Source: Mesostigma viride (Eukaryota; Streptophyta; Mesostigmatophyceae; Mesostigmatales; Mesostigmataceae). Taken from it: a stretch of DNA of 64,000 bases. Where the stretch lies: contig RPFO01000132.1 of NCBI GenBank assembly GCA_009746045.1, forward strand, positions 1,506,590-1,570,589, written 5' to 3'. Under the pieces are notes generated by a model. It did not search any database and was not told the DNA's origin. It worked only from the letters and a program-made list of their open reading frames with translations. The stretch's first letter is position 1. Every line of letters begins with the position of its first letter. The position numbers were made by a program, and so were the translations under genes. Shown here one piece after another: positions 1 to 11,267 of this stretch.

Positions 1-1048
1 GCGGTGGAACACGAGAGGAATGGTGCGGTGGAACACGAGAGGAATGGTGCGGTGGAACACGAGAGGAATGGTGCGGTGGAACACGTGAGGAATGGTGCGG
101 TGGAACACGAGAGGAATGGTGCGGTGGAACACGAGAGGAATGGTGCGGTGGAACACGAGAGGAATGGTGCGGTGGAACACGTGAGGAATGGTGCGGTGGA
201 ACACGAGAGGAATGGTGCGGTGGAACACGAGAGGAATGGTGCGGTGGAACACGAGAGGAATGGTGCGGTGGAACACGAGAGGAATGGTGCGGTGGAACAC
301 GTGAGGAATGGTGCGGTGGAACACGAGAGGAATGGTGCGGTGGAACACGAGAGGAATGGTGCGGTGGAACACGAGAGGAATGGTGCGGTGGAACACGAGA
401 GGAATGGTGCGGTGGAACACGAGAGGAATGGTGCGGTGGAACACGAGAGGAATGGTGCGGTGGAACACGAGAGGAATGGTGCGGTGGAACACGAGAGGAA
501 TGGTGCGGTGGAACACGTGAGGAATGGTGCGGTGGAACACGAGAGGAATGGTGCGGTGGAACACGAGAGGAATGGTGCGGTGGAACACGAGAGGAATGGT
601 GCGGTGGAACACGAGAGGAATGGTGCGGTGGAACACGAGAGGAATGGTGCGGTGGAACACGAGAGGAGAGGAATGGTGCGGTGGAACACGAGAGGAATGG
701 TGCGGTGGAACACGAGAGGAATGGTGCGGTGGAACACGAGAGGAATGGTGCGGTGGAACACGAGAGGAGAGGAATGGTGCGGTGGAACACGAGAGGAATG
801 GTGCGGTGGAACACGAGAGGAATGGTGCGGTGGAACACGAGAGGAATGGTGCGGTGGAACACGAGAGGAATGGTGCGGTGGAACACGTGAGGAATGGTGC
901 GGTGGAACACGAGAGGAATGGTGCGGTGGAACACGAGAGGAATGGTGCGGTGGAACACGAGAGGAATGGTGCGGTGGAACACGAGAGGAATGGTGCGGTG
1001 GAACACGAGAGGAATGGTGCGGTGGAACACGAGAGGAATGGTGCGGTG
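1..1048. repeat. 24-bp minisatellite (about 43 copies)
   Basis: Tandem 24-bp unit gcggtggaacacgagaggaa + tggt from the first base to about 1048. One common variant has acgtgagg for acgagagg, and two units carry an extra agagg (near 661 and 766). Because 24 is divisible by 3, open frames run right through it. It ends about 80 bp before the acceptor of the first visible HA-gene exon, so it most likely lies in an intron or upstream region of that gene. The array is cut by the window edge. Confidence 0.95.
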
Positions 1049-1129
1049 GTCCCCTCGTTCCCTCGTCCTCTCATCCCCTCATCCCTTCATCCCCTCATCG
1101 CCTCATCTCCCGCCCTCGACCCCCCCCAG

Positions 1130-1251
1130 GCGGCGCACGGCCACACGATGGTGAAGAAGAAGCATGAGCCGCACCCGGCGCTCGGCTACTGGGTCAACGA
1201 GCAGCGCATCGCCGGGCGGGAGAATCGGCTCAGCGACGAGCGGCGTGCCAG
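1130..1251 (+). CDS. HA-domain protein, internal exon 1
   Basis: A 122-bp exon after a pyrimidine-rich tract and AG acceptor (1128-1129) and before a GTGGGT donor at 1252. It encodes AAHGHTMVKKKHEPHPALGY followed by WVNEQRIAGRENRLSDERRA. This is the second half of a helicase-associated (HA, Pfam PF03457-type) repeat: HGH-V, LG-WV--QR, LS-ERR. It ends with two bases (ag), which the first base of exon 2 completes into an Arg codon, and the HA pattern then continues without a gap. HA repeats are small helical modules common in algal proteins, often of unknown function and sometimes attached to helicases. Upstream exons are outside the window or masked by the minisatellite. Confidence 0.85.
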
Positions 1252-3281
1252 GTGGGTGGGATGGGGGGGTTGAGGGTGAAGGGAGGATGGGAGGGAGGAG
1301 TGGTAGAGGGTGGGCGAGGGTGGGGTGGAGGCTGGGGTGCAGGACGGGCAGAGGTTGGAGTGGAGTGGGGGGAGAGGAGGGGGAGGGGGAGGGGAGAGGG
1401 GGGTGCGCGAAGGCTGGGGTAGAGGCTGGGGTAGAGGGTGGGGTAGAGGGTGGGGAAGATGGGGGAGTAGAGGGTGGGGTAGAGGGTGGGGAAGATGGGG
1501 GAGTAGAGGGTGGGGTAGAGGGTAGGGAAGATGGGGAGTAGAGGGTGGGGTAGAGGGTGGGGAAGATGGGGGGGTAGAGGGTGGGGTAGAGGGTGGGGAA
1601 GATGGGGGAGTAGAGGGTGGGGAAGATGGGGGAGTAGAGGGTGGGGAAGATGGGGGGTAGAGGGTGGGGAAGATGGGGGAGTAGAGGGTGGGGTAGAGGG
1701 TGGGGAAGATGGGGGAGTAGGGGGTGGGGAAGATGGGGGAGTAGAGGGTGGGGAAGATGGGGGAGTAGAGGGTGGGGAAGATGGGGGAGTAGAGGGTGGG
1801 GAAGATGGGGGAGTAGAGGGTGGGGAAGATGGGGGAGTAGAGGGTGGGGAAGATGGGGGAGTAGAGGGTGGGAAGATGGGGGAGTAGAGAGTGGGGAAGA
1901 TGGGGGAGTAGAGGGTGGGGAAGATGGGGGAGTAGAGGGTGGGGAAGATGGGGGAGTAGAAGGTGGGCACACTGGTAGATACAAAGTTGATCCGGGGGGG
2001 AGGCGCAGGTGGTGAAAGTGGGGTGAGGGGGCGGGGGGGCGGGGGGGGCGGAGATTTGGGCAGGTAGTGCCAGGGAGGGTGGTGCCAGTGGTAGGCAGGT
2101 AGGTAGGCAGGTGGGGAGGCGGGTGGCAAAGCTGTTGGCAGTCGGTCGGTCACGTTGTGGCTTCCCTTGGTTTGACTGGTGCCGTATTGCAGTAGGTATC
2201 ATCTGCAGCTGGGTAGCTTGAGAGTGGGAGCTGCCGCACGCGTGGACAACATAGCTGCAAGTCGAATATGGGCGCATGGATGCGCTGATCCATGGCTAAT
2301 AAGGCCCATGTCTAATAACGGGCGCCCGGATGCGCGTCGATTTGTGTGGGGTGGGTGCATGGGCCTGTTTGCGCGGTCCACCCACTTTATTTACTACGCA
2401 CCCCTTTATTTATTTCTTATCGGGGCCTTCTCTCTTCTTCGACCGTCACATTGTAGTATTTGTCGCTCTGATCCATGTCTCCCCATTATGACGCTGCTCT
2501 GTTGCCATCTAGACTTTCTGACATGTCGCCGTGCCGTGACATGATAATGCAAGCGCACAGCCATTTCTTGCCGCCAGTGCTGTCTCCACGTGGGCTTATC
2601 TTTCCCAAACCGCTTCCAGGGCCAAACGGCCTCCAGCAACAAAGTCTCTGTGCCTCTTCAGTTTTGCCTGGATGCTTTTTGTTCAACGCTATGTATTGCA
2701 GTGTTTGACTTGCCATGACCTACAACAAGGTGAAACGACGTGCTTGTGGCTGGGGGCAGAAGCCAGATGCTGTTTCATGGATGATTAGACCGTGTCCCTT
2801 TTCACGTATTGTGATCAGTGCCACAATTTTCTTTCTGGAGGCTGCCCTTGTGAATGGTGGCCCCCATGTGGCATGCCAGTAGTAGGTGCATTGTACTATC
2901 CTTCGATGCGATACTGCCATGTGAGGGACGTTGCACATTGGTGGTCCATGTTTGCCAGTCTAAGGCATGCCATGCATGGGAAGCGTGATGCTACTGTTTC
3001 GTCGCATGTACTTGCCTTTGGAAAGGCGCAGCTTTCCAGGGAAGCAGTTGTTCCAGTTGTGTAGGCGCCATTTTGTGTTGTTGTCCATTGGGATGTGTCA
3101 TCTGAGCAATGGCAGTAGCCCATGACTCATGTCTCCAACGAGCTTCTTTCATTCTCATTTTCTCTGGTCACCTGAAATTCTTTTGTCTGAAGCAACTCTG
3201 GATAAATTTACTGCCGAGTTGCACGTGGGCTTATGGCTCGCCCGCTCATCTCCCCCCCTTGCCGGCGGCATGAGTCATCAG
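1252..3281 (+). other. Intron 1 of the HA-domain gene
   Basis: Starts GTGGGT and ends TCATCAG; about 2.0 kb. The first 700 bp are G-rich and repetitive. From about 1990 to 3281 I see no coding signal, RNA gene or recognisable element; short open frames here have no domain character. Confidence 0.75.
1418..1965. repeat. G-rich 24-bp minisatellite inside intron 1
   Basis: Tandem 24-bp unit of the form gtggggaagatgggggagta + gagg, with shorter tagagggtgggg sub-units mixed in at the left. The plus strand is strongly G-rich (runs of 4-5 G every few bases). The complementary proline-rich open frames on the minus strand are artefacts of the repeat. Confidence 0.93.
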
Positions 3282-3423
3282 GTTGGACGCAGTTGGCTTC
3301 AGCTGGGTGGCGGAGAAGCAGTGTGGCAGCACCTTCATGGTCGGCTTCCGCGAGCTGTGCGCGTTCAGGGACGCGCACGGCCACCTGCAGGTGCCCAAGG
3401 ATGAACCTCTCGCGCGCTGGGTG
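3282..3423 (+). CDS. HA-domain protein, internal exon 2
   Basis: A 142-bp exon between the TCATCAG acceptor (3280-3281) and a GTACGT donor at 3424. Read in the phase set by exon 1 it gives LDAVGFSWVAEKQCGSTFMV then GFRELCAFRDAHGHLQVPKD and EPLARWV. That is the end of one HA repeat (ARLDAVGFSW) and the start of the next (F-EL-AFRDAHGH--VP, LARWV). It ends in phase 0, exactly as needed to join exon 3 (DAQRK...) at 22260. Both junctions matching phase and domain pattern make this a secure gene model. Confidence 0.87.
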
Positions 3424-4231
3424 GTACGTATGGCACGCACCGTTGCTTTGCTATGACTCTATGGGTACGGTAAGTTCAGGTGTGCTTTCTCCGCATTGTT
3501 GTCCACATCTCCCTGGCCTAGAGTGTTCCCAGGTTCGGCAAAAGCCAGGTGTGCACTGTCAGGCACTTGTTAGTTACAGCCATCATGATCTTGTTGTGGA
3601 TACCTCAGCTAGCACAGGCACGAACCTTTTACCGTCAAACCTTGGATCCTTCAAGCCCCTTGGATGTTGGTGGCATGCAAGGAACGGCGCACGCGACTGT
3701 CTGTTTGCTCGTCTCGCGGTTTGAGCCGGACTCTTGTTCTGTTGGCTCTGGCAGCAAGGAAGGATGGTCACATTACCGATTTTAGAAACTTGGCATTTGC
3801 TGTAGTGATGGAAGCCTTTCAATGTGAATCCTAGGGTTGGATGGGCCAAGGTGTAGCTAGGCTTAGTAGTCGGCCTCTTGCACATACCGATTGAACTAAA
3901 ACTGGTCAGTTTTATTCCTGACAAGTAGAACCGGTGGGGGCCAAGCCCCCTATTATTTTAGACTCTACATAGGCCGGCCTCCTGACCCGTCACGCTGTGG
4001 CGGCCGTATCATGTGGTGCGCGGGTTCGGGCTCTAGGATTGGGGCGTGGTGCAGACGATCTTTGTTTTTGTCATGTCTTGTGGAATTCTTTTCTAATGAG
4101 ATTAGCATAGTACTTCGGCATGCCTCTGCGCATGACACGCAAGTACTTAATTTATTTATTTACTAATTAGTCTCGTATCCCCGTTGGGGGACCACTCAAG
4201 TACTTGCTCAATACTTACTTGCTTGCCTGCT

Positions 4232-4500
<269 letters not shown>

Positions 4501-5230
4501 AGATCACCAAGCTCCCAAGAAGACCAGCATTTGATTAATACAATAAGTGGAGCCCTTCCACAAATGCAGCAGTTACAGTGGCCTTCAGGTTACTGAGTCC
4601 GCACGCGGAATCCAGAAGCCTCCAGGGTGGGAGGGAGGGAAAAACAACAATTGCAGATCATTGCCAGCCTAGCTTGCGTAAGGCATGGTCCGCCGGCACA
4701 CCAGCTGACATCATCCTAAATGAATTAACACCGGCATGCATCACGCGCCGGCCTGAACAGTGCTGAAAACACCGCTACAAACAACGTGGCCACGCACCCC
4801 CAGGCTAGTGCGTTAACCGCACAGGTAGTCGTACAAGGTTCTCAAAACTGACAGACATAAATCTCGCCCATCGACCCCTTGGGCCAGTCCGAGTCCACTG
4901 TACAGTAATTATCACGACACACTATAACAATCAGTCCAAGATTATTGAAGCAACCAGCCGACCCTACAGGTCCCTAGCTAATCACAGCCGGTGCAAACAA
5001 TTACGAAGCTTTGCAAACAAGTCGTATAAAACCTTTTTCGGACCACTAATTAATAGCCACCGACCCTTATAAACAACGGGGTCATCGAAGGAAAATTCAC
5101 TCAATCATGAAACCCTTTGTACAGAACCAATTAGTCAGCCCATGTCGCAGACAGCCTTCGCCATGCAGGCCAAGGCATAGCGGCCCTATCTTTCCCGCAT
5201 GCGTTAGTTAAACCATATACAGAAAATCAA
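4501..5230. repeat. Dispersed repeat module flanking the DIRS (left copy)
   Basis: Non-coding sequence present again in the same orientation at 20546-22105. 4501-4625 matches 20546-20665 (agatcac-aagctcccaagaag) and about 4645-5230 matches about 21508-22095 (attgcagatcattgccagcc). The right copy has about 840 bp more in the middle, so this one is internally deleted. The two copies sit directly outside the two ends of the DIRS element. No protein is recognisable. Confidence 0.7.
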
Positions 5231-5367
5231 TTCTATTAACCGTGGAACTCCAGGGTAAACAGACTCTTTATTAAAACAACGAGTGGAGCACATACAAAAG
5301 GCAGGCCACATCCCAGCGGCCGATGCTCATGGGAACACTTATTGCTTGGCAAAGGCTAGCCTTACCC
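5231..5367 (-). repeat. DIRS split repeat B2 (outer 3' end)
   Basis: 137 bp starting ttctattaaccgtggaactc. It is nearly identical to 5825-5961 (B1) and to the start of 50839-51238. Homology stops abruptly at ttctattaacc, marking the element's 3' end on the minus strand. Confidence 0.8.
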
Positions 5368-5393
5368 CCAAAACACGCAGGGAGGGTGGGCGG

Positions 5394-5826
5394 GAAAAGA
5401 AAAGAGGCCGACCTTAGCTAGGTGGGTTTGTTTTTGGCTTTTTTGCATGTCATGCGGCCTTGGCCCGGACGGCATTTTTTTGCCACGCAAATGTTGCGTC
5501 TGAACAAATGACGCAATGTGGCGTTCTAATTGCCGGCAGCTTACGTAAGGCTACAGGGGCTATTAGGTCACATATTGCGTGAGAGAAAAAATCTAGATCT
5601 AGTTAATCACTACGCCATTAGCCAAGAAACCTAGACAGTGGCAGGTTTATTTCTCAACGGAGCTCCTGCCACCCGGCCAAGAAAAACTGGCCAAAGCTTT
5701 GGCCACGACCGATCCGGATCAGGCCGCACCGGGCTCGAAAGGTATGTCACGTGAACCCTATAACCTAGCTATAGCGGCTACCCTTCCATCTCACTATAAG
5801 GAAACTATGTTCAGAGAACCACGATT
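5394..5826 (-). repeat. DIRS split repeat A2
   Basis: About 430 bp beginning gaaaagaaaagaggccgacc. It is the same sequence as A1 at 20124-20545, in direct orientation, with small indels. It lies between B1 and B2, as expected for the internal A2 of a split-direct-repeat element. Confidence 0.8.
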
Positions 5827-5961
5827 CTATTAACCATGGAACTCCAGGGTAACCAGACTCTTTATTAAAACAATGAGTGGAGCACATACAAAAGGCAGGC
5901 CACATCCCGGCCGCCGATGCTCATGGGAACACTTATTGCTTGGCAAAGGCCAACCTTACCC
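5825..5961 (-). repeat. DIRS split repeat B1
   Basis: 137-bp direct copy of B2 (5231-5367), just downstream of the recombinase gene on the minus strand. Divergence from B2 begins right after ccttaccc. Confidence 0.8.
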
Positions 5962-6036
5962 TTATATGCCTCCCTGGCGATCCATGCCAGGGGCAAAGAA
6001 CCTAGCATAATAATGACAGAGAAATGAACAACAAAA

Positions 6037-7035
6037 CTAGGTGGAGGGCAATTTCAAAAAAGCCCGCCATGCCCGAGGGGGGCAGGCGGCCATGCTCCAA
6101 AGAAGAACCTCATGAAGCTCCACCTCCAAACTGCGGGGTATGCCCACATAATGGGCAAACGTGGAGCTGCTAAGCCGGCGCCCCCGGCCCTGGATGTCCC
6201 CCATGCTGCGACCCTCGATGAAATCATGAGTGGCACCCCCATGCCGCAGCCCGTGAATGGTGAAAATCTGGGCGACCCCCAAGGCCTGAGTCGCATCCTG
6301 CCAAAGGCGCCTGAATTGCGGGTAGGTGAAAGGGAACACGGCCTCCCAAGCGTGCTTACCCACGATGCAGTGACGGAGGATGGTTTCAGACATCACATCT
6401 TCTACCACCACCGACTGAGTCTTGCCCTTAGAGGTCTTGGTAGACCTCAACAGCAGGGCACCCCGCTGAGCCAGCCCAAGCCGAACGTTAGGCTGGAGGC
6501 GCACATGGCCAACACGGAGGTTCGGCGCCTCCGAGATTGGCAGGTAATGGCGGAACACGATGACCACCAGCAGGCCCGCAAGGCGCTGACCTTGAATGAC
6601 CATCGTGCTGGCAAGTGCAAATGCCGCCTCCCATGGAATCGGAGGAGGGGCGCAGGGGGGCACAAGTGTTTTCCACCCAGCGACGACGCCACGGGCCAAG
6701 TCCCACCGCTTCACCATACCGGTATAGTAAAGTAGCAACCCCATCAAGGCATTGACACACGTCTGGCGGCTGTATTCCCGAAAGTGAGCCCAGGCGACAT
6801 ACGCACAAAATGTCTCCTCAAGGGTGTCAGCTCGTGACGATGACCTGTCCGCCCGCCCGCCAGCCTCCCACCAAGTCATTAGGGAATCAAGGCCACGACG
6901 GTAGACCAACAAGGTAGCCGGCTTTACTTTCCCCTCTAGCAATGGAAGGTAGCTAACAGTTGCAGGGGGCCCCGGGTTAGGATGGATGCCTTCCGCGGTC
7001 AGGTCGCGCACCCAGCCTGCCAAGAAAGTCGCCAT
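6037..7035 (-). CDS. DIRS tyrosine recombinase
   Basis: 332 aa, uninterrupted. Near residue 165 it has FRHYLPISEAPNLRV, the first catalytic Arg region. Lys is in LLRSTKTSKG, followed late in the protein by IHGLRHGGATHDFIEG (H-x-x-R) and STFAHYVG (the nucleophile Tyr). This is the R-K-HxxR-Y set of tyrosine recombinases that DIRS elements use instead of a DDE integrase. The ATG at 7035 is two codons after the stop of the RNase H frame and in the same frame. Near its N-terminus is EGIHPNPGP, a 2A-like motif (NPGP with an atypical upstream part), hinting at production from a longer polyprotein. Catalytic residues look complete, but an active element would need its interrupted RT. Confidence 0.85.
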   Translation of the reverse strand: MATFLAGWVRDLTAEGIHPNPGPPATVSYLPLLEGKVKPATLLVYRRGLDSLMTWWEAGGRADRSSSRADTLEETFCAYVAWAHFREYSRQTCVNALMGLLLYYTGMVKRWDLARGVVAGWKTLVPPCAPPPIPWEAAFALASTMVIQGQRLAGLLVVIVFRHYLPISEAPNLRVGHVRLQPNVRLGLAQRGALLLRSTKTSKGKTQSVVVEDVMSETILRHCIVGKHAWEAVFPFTYPQFRRLWQDATQALGVAQIFTIHGLRHGGATHDFIEGRSMGDIQGRGRRLSSSTFAHYVGIPRSLEVELHEVLLWSMAACPPRAWRAFLKLPST

Positions 7036-7038
7036 GGA

Positions 7039-8275
7039 TTAGCCGCGAGAAACGCCATGGGCTGGTTGACGTGCACTCGGCGTCCACACCCACTGGGAAC
7101 GACTCCCAGTGGCGAGGGTCAGCGCGCACAAGCGGCGGCACTGCTTGTTGAGCTTGTGGGATGATGACCGCCCCTTAGCCAAGCAGCCCAACGTCGCGGT
7201 GGAGTCCACCAACCTCACCACCCGCTTGCCTCGGTTTGCCAGAGTGCGCGCACTCCTCTCCACGCCCTTCACTGCAGCCCGCACCTCCTTCTCGTTGATG
7301 TGCATCCCCGGATCCCGCCAACGACTCCTGACCCCAACCCGCCATTGCTGACTAGTGATTGCTTGTTGCGCCCGCACGCTCAGTGGCCTAGGGCCAGCGT
7401 AGGCCACCACGGTTGGTTTGAGCAAAGTCGGTTACCCCCGCACCTCACGTGCTCGCGCCAGCTCCATCACATCGCCCGGCTCCATGGTAGCGTACACGAC
7501 ACCTTGCCCGTAGGTGGACGCGTCAGATGCAACCACCTCACGTGTCAAAGGTGCGCTTCGGTCAACCCTTAGCATAGGAGCCAAGGCCAGGGCACACTCT
7601 TCACTCCTCCCGCACCCCGGCCCACAGCACCCAGGACCGCTGCCCCCACGTCCTTGCAGGCTGATGAATTTGAAACATTGCTGCCAGATGGACAAGCAGC
7701 TGCGGCTTAACATCTGCAGCCACAAGCACCGCCCCAAGATGGCAGCCAGCCCCTCGGCCGTAGCTCGGCCGCGAGTGAGTATAGCCTGCGTGTGGGCGAT
7801 CACAAGGTTGAGCTGCTTGACCGTTGGTTCCAGCGCGCCGTTCCGTCGGTGCACCACCCCCAGGGCTTCTAGCGCGTCCCCTTTCAGGCTGGCCATCTTA
7901 GTCTTCTCCTTAGACGGCATAAGGTTGCTAGGAAGGTAGCCTTCCTCAATAGCGCGCGTGCTAAGCTGGTTCACCGCCTCGCAGGTCCGCCCGTTGCTGG
8001 CCACCAAGTCATCGATGGTGATGGACAGCATGGGGGCAGGGGGGTTTTCCAGGTCAATCTGAAGCTCCTCGACGCGCTCCTCCTTGTACTCGATGACCAA
8101 GCGCAGCGGCTTGCCACACTCGTCGCGCACCAAGGTGAGCTCACCTGCGCTTGAGAGGTAGTTGACCTGGCGCCTCGGATCCAGGGCACTGCTCATGTAG
8201 AGCACCATCTCATGAATGGCCTCCCCCAGCGCCTCCGCATGGGAATGTCCCATGGCCAGCACCTTGAGCACGGGC
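7039..8275 (-). pseudogene. DIRS reverse transcriptase C-terminal part and RNase H
   Basis: One frame with a single in-frame TAA at about 7430. The upstream part (about 280 codons) has ITIDDLVASN, the palm Asp-Asp motif in place of YxDD, and the conserved DIRS region GAL-PTVKQLN, RGRATAEGLAAILGRCLWLQ and VVASDAS. The downstream part, INEKEVRAAVKGVERSART then VRLVDSTATLGCLAKGRSSS, and ending VWTPSARQPAHGVSRG, is a DIRS RNase H. The protein begins abruptly at the viral junction; the fingers and early palm are found at 18117-18605 on the same strand. The recombinase follows in the same frame after another TAA. Confidence 0.82.
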
Positions 8276-8476
8276 CACTAGGCTCCGCGAGGGCGACCCC
8301 CCGTGCCGGTTGACAGTTGGCAGCAGTGGGCAGCAGTGGGCAGGGGTGGCGGGCGTCAGCAAAAAGTGTGGTGCATTAGTGAGGCAGCTATGCCGTTGAA
8401 ACTGTCCAAGGACGACTCTATCGTGCGGTCCCGTAACTACTGCGGCATTGGCCGGGCATTACACGAGTGGAGTGGA
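8276..8476. other. Left junction between DIRS and viral DNA
   Basis: The DIRS frame ends near 8275-8290. A small open frame starts at ATG 8390 (MPLKLSKDDSIVRSRNYCGI...) and runs into the inverted-repeat arm at 8477, so it may be the N-terminus of a viral gene cut by the arm. I do not recognise it. No clear target duplication with the right junction (about 18.1 kb) could be found; both sides contain ctagg, which is too short to count. Confidence 0.45.
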
Positions 8477-8617
8477 ATATTTATCGGGTGGATGAAACGT
8501 CGTTTGAGGTTGTTTAACCGAACCGTCTTGGTAAGCGGCTTTCTGCGAACGTAGCCATTTCGTCTAACATTTTTCGAGCGTGGCGGTCGCCCACACCTGT
8601 CTTTGCTTTTTTGCAGG

Positions 8618-10717
8618 ATGTGGCTGACGGACACAGTCTTAGCCATTGTGGGAGAAACTCTCGACCTCGAAACTTCTTCTCGTCTCAGCACAGTGGACAA
8701 GCATCTTCAGTCGACACTGAGGCCTTCAATACAGGCTAAGCTTGCGTTTTATGACACTGTGTTGTCGGGGCGTGTGGAGGGTGTTTGGAGTTTTTTGAGC
8801 TCCATTGCGATAGAGAATAGCTTTTTTCAGCCGGCGGTGGTCTTCCGTTATGACTTCATTAACCCATAGTCCGCTGACCCATTTTGGGCATTTTCATACC
8901 CCTAAAAATGAAAAAAATCATAACTCACAGGCCACATCTCCAAATACCCTCAACCAAGATGCCAAACATATCTACGCTTCAAGGGCTTTCAGAATATGCA
9001 ATAATACCATGGCTTTATCAAAGCATTTGGATGACAGCGCCAGCCAAAGTTGGCCAAAAGACGATCTTTTTTCCCCAAGAAAAAGTGTACCTACCCCTAA
9101 CTTCCCAGGGAGGGAAGGGAACCTCAAAACCAACATTGGACAACTTAGTTGGATAGTCCAATGGTGGTTTCCTTGGGTCAGACCACCCGGATAACCCATT
9201 AGACCAACAAAACGTGGTCGTATATGTGTGTGGGTTAGGCGCGCGTAAACAGCCATCCATGACATGCAATACAAGAATGCATTATAGCAAGCTATAAAAG
9301 ACTGTCAAAGGTGCTGGAATACAAACATGCTGCATACCTGCACTAACGGAATGATGTGCTCCAAAGAAATGCCATAAACTGGGCACTTTCAGGGCTAATA
9401 CCATTCTCTACAGCAGATATGGAAGCTTGCTAAACAGTGCACTAATAAGATCGTCAAATATAATGCATGGAAGACATATTCCGCTGCAAACAACACGCAA
9501 ACACGTTGTCGTACATTGCTCGTTCATGTCCTGCACGGACTCCGCTGGCCGGGACCCTCATATCTCACACATACCGTTGCTCTATAGGATAAGGCCGCCA
9601 TAGCCTCATCCTGCATGCATCCTCCATGATTACCAGATTGATGTTCCGTTCAAAGATGACCTATAAACGCGTCCGCATTCCCAGCTAATGCTGCAGCGGA
9701 CATCCCGTACCAAACCTGGATGCTTGGGCTGGCGCAGACTGCCCGGCCATAAGGAGAAAATCGACATATGATAAGCGATGACTCATCTGGCACTGACGAC
9801 CAAGAAGCACTATTTTCCTACCTGTATTTTCCCAATCCTATAAATCTGGCCATGCCTAACCTACGAAAATCACGCATCGACATTCTGAGCAACATTCTGA
9901 ACCATTTCCGGCCGCGAGACGCAAAATTTCCATGATAACGGCACGATGGCAGCCATATCTCGTCACGCGCGCGCGCGAGCGAAAATTTCCCGCCAAAGTC
10001 ACGTGATCCTGTCTCAAGGCACGTTGTAATTACCATGCTATGGCGAATATTACCCCCAAACCTATGCATCACCTTCGTCCCTAAGTGTTCCCGGACCCAC
10101 CGGACAACTTGCATCCGTCACGGGTGGCGCGGCGCTCACGGCGCGGCGCGAGTTAGGACCGTTGGTCAAACTACCCGAAATTTCGGGTGGTTTACGGACT
10201 AAGGGTTAATGGCACCAGTGACATATCTACAACGACGTGGTGTTCTATGTACATGGACAGGGCAGAGAGGGACATGAATGCCGTTAGTGACAGCACTTCG
10301 CACACCCTGCTTACAAGGCTGCTAGACAAGCTAGCGTCATTTTCAGGTCTGTCAGGCCGTCTTGTGCTCATGGAAGGCCACGTGGAGGCTGTCCTAGAAG
10401 TAAGCAAGGTCTTTGGCGACACGCGTTCTCAGCTGGTGCGCCTGTACACAGACACGCCCAAGACCGTGTTTGGTTTTGTACGCCTTGCGCATACCCTGAT
10501 GATGCGTATCACGGATAACAAGAGCTTTCGTGAGCTAGCTTGCCTGGTTGGCCTTGCGATTGCACACAGCTTTGACGCTGCTCTTGACAACGAAGAGCGC
10601 AGGATAATAATGTGCCTTCATGTTGTCGGCTTGTTGACATGGCGAGCTCAGTACAAGGGGTCTTGGCTGGGCATGGCCTGCGACCAGATTTTTTTTACCA
10701 TCGCACAGGGGCGCTGA
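8618..10717 (+). pseudogene. Arm gene, left copy, split by a TTAA element
   Basis: Same gene as the intact minus-strand copy at 15887-16639. Codons from ATG 8618 run to 8862, where the protein reads VFRYDFIN. The frame resumes after 10206 with GTSDISTTTW and ends with TGA at 10715-10717. The intervening 1347 bp are a transposon plus target duplication. Removing them restores the frame exactly. Differences from the right copy include V for A near residue 57, S for R, V for A and G for E. Confidence 0.92.
8863..10205. mobile_element. Non-autonomous TTAA-target (piggyBac-type) element
   Basis: 1343 bp flanked by TTAA at 8859-8862 and 10206-10209. The empty site is visible in the other arm as cattaatggcacc. 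Termini are CCCATAGTCCG on the left and, reverse-complemented, CCCTTAGTCCG on the right, i.e. short imperfect inverted repeats. TTAA duplication with C-rich ends is the signature of the piggyBac superfamily. No transposase is encoded; open frames inside are short and featureless. Confidence 0.9.
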
Positions 10718-11055
10718 TCGACTACGTGTTTGCGCTGAAAGAAAACATCATCATGAACCTCGAGAAGCTGTACAAGAATTTTTTTGGCATTGTGCCGACG
10801 TTTGAGGTGTTTTGCCACATCTTGAACGAATGCACGCAAAACTATGAATGCCTGGTGATCGACCACACCAGCGGTTCTAACAAACTTGAGGACGTGATTT
10901 TCTGGTACAAGGGTGAGATGCGTCCGCCATTCAAGGTCGGGTCAAGCAAGTTTTGGAAATACGGGCACGCGCGTCACGATCCCAACAAACATGACTCAGA
11001 CAGTGACGACGACAGGAAACGCGTGTCCACTCGCGTCGTCAAACACGACAACTAG
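10717..11055 (+). pseudogene. NCLDV A32-type DNA packaging ATPase, C-terminal fragment
   Basis: About 112 codons reading DYVFALKENIIMNLEKLYKN, then FFGIVPTFEVFCHILNECTQ, then ECLVIDHTSGSNKLEDVIFW and YKGE. The VIDHTS-SNKLED-IFWYK stretch is the C-terminal signature of the FtsK/HerA-like A32 ATPase that pumps DNA into NCLDV capsids. Walker A and B are missing: the gene is cut where the inverted-repeat arm ends (10719). The tail is acidic then basic (DSDSDDDRKR). I rely on recalled family pattern, not a search. Confidence 0.72.
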
Positions 11056-11267
11056 ACAGCAATTGCGAACTGTCCTGCCCGCGCTCAGGTCAAAACGCGG
11101 ACGGAGCACAGGATAAAGCTCTATTTACTTGCAAGATCTGCGTGAGTATGCTAAATTAATGTAAGAAACAATATTCTTACTTATTTCTTATTTAATATCG
11201 CAAAGTTGTTATAAATATGAAGAGGGCCAAGCTAGAGCGATCTCGAGAAAAGCGCAAACTAGAGCGA

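Larger units (their letters stand above)
8477..10719 (+). repeat. Left arm of 896-bp inverted repeat (with 1347-bp insertion)
   Basis: Homology to the reverse complement of 15885-16780 begins at atatttatcgggtgg and ends at gcgctgatc. After removing the TTAA element and one TTAA the arm is 896 bp, exactly the length of the right arm. I count at least six base differences, so identity is about 99%. The arm contains the whole 250-codon gene and its upstream region. Confidence 0.93.

Noticed and set aside
4..1273. Long open frames with repeated VEHERNGA / MVRWNTRG
   Set aside because: They are open in several frames only because the 24-bp repeat length is a multiple of three; no start, domain or splice support apart from the short HA exon at their end.
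1103..2277. Proline/serine-rich minus-strand frames
   Set aside because: Complement of the G-rich minisatellite in intron 1; open by composition.
6112..6735. 207-codon plus-strand frame
   Set aside because: Antisense shadow of the tyrosine recombinase, which has clear catalytic motifs on the minus strand.
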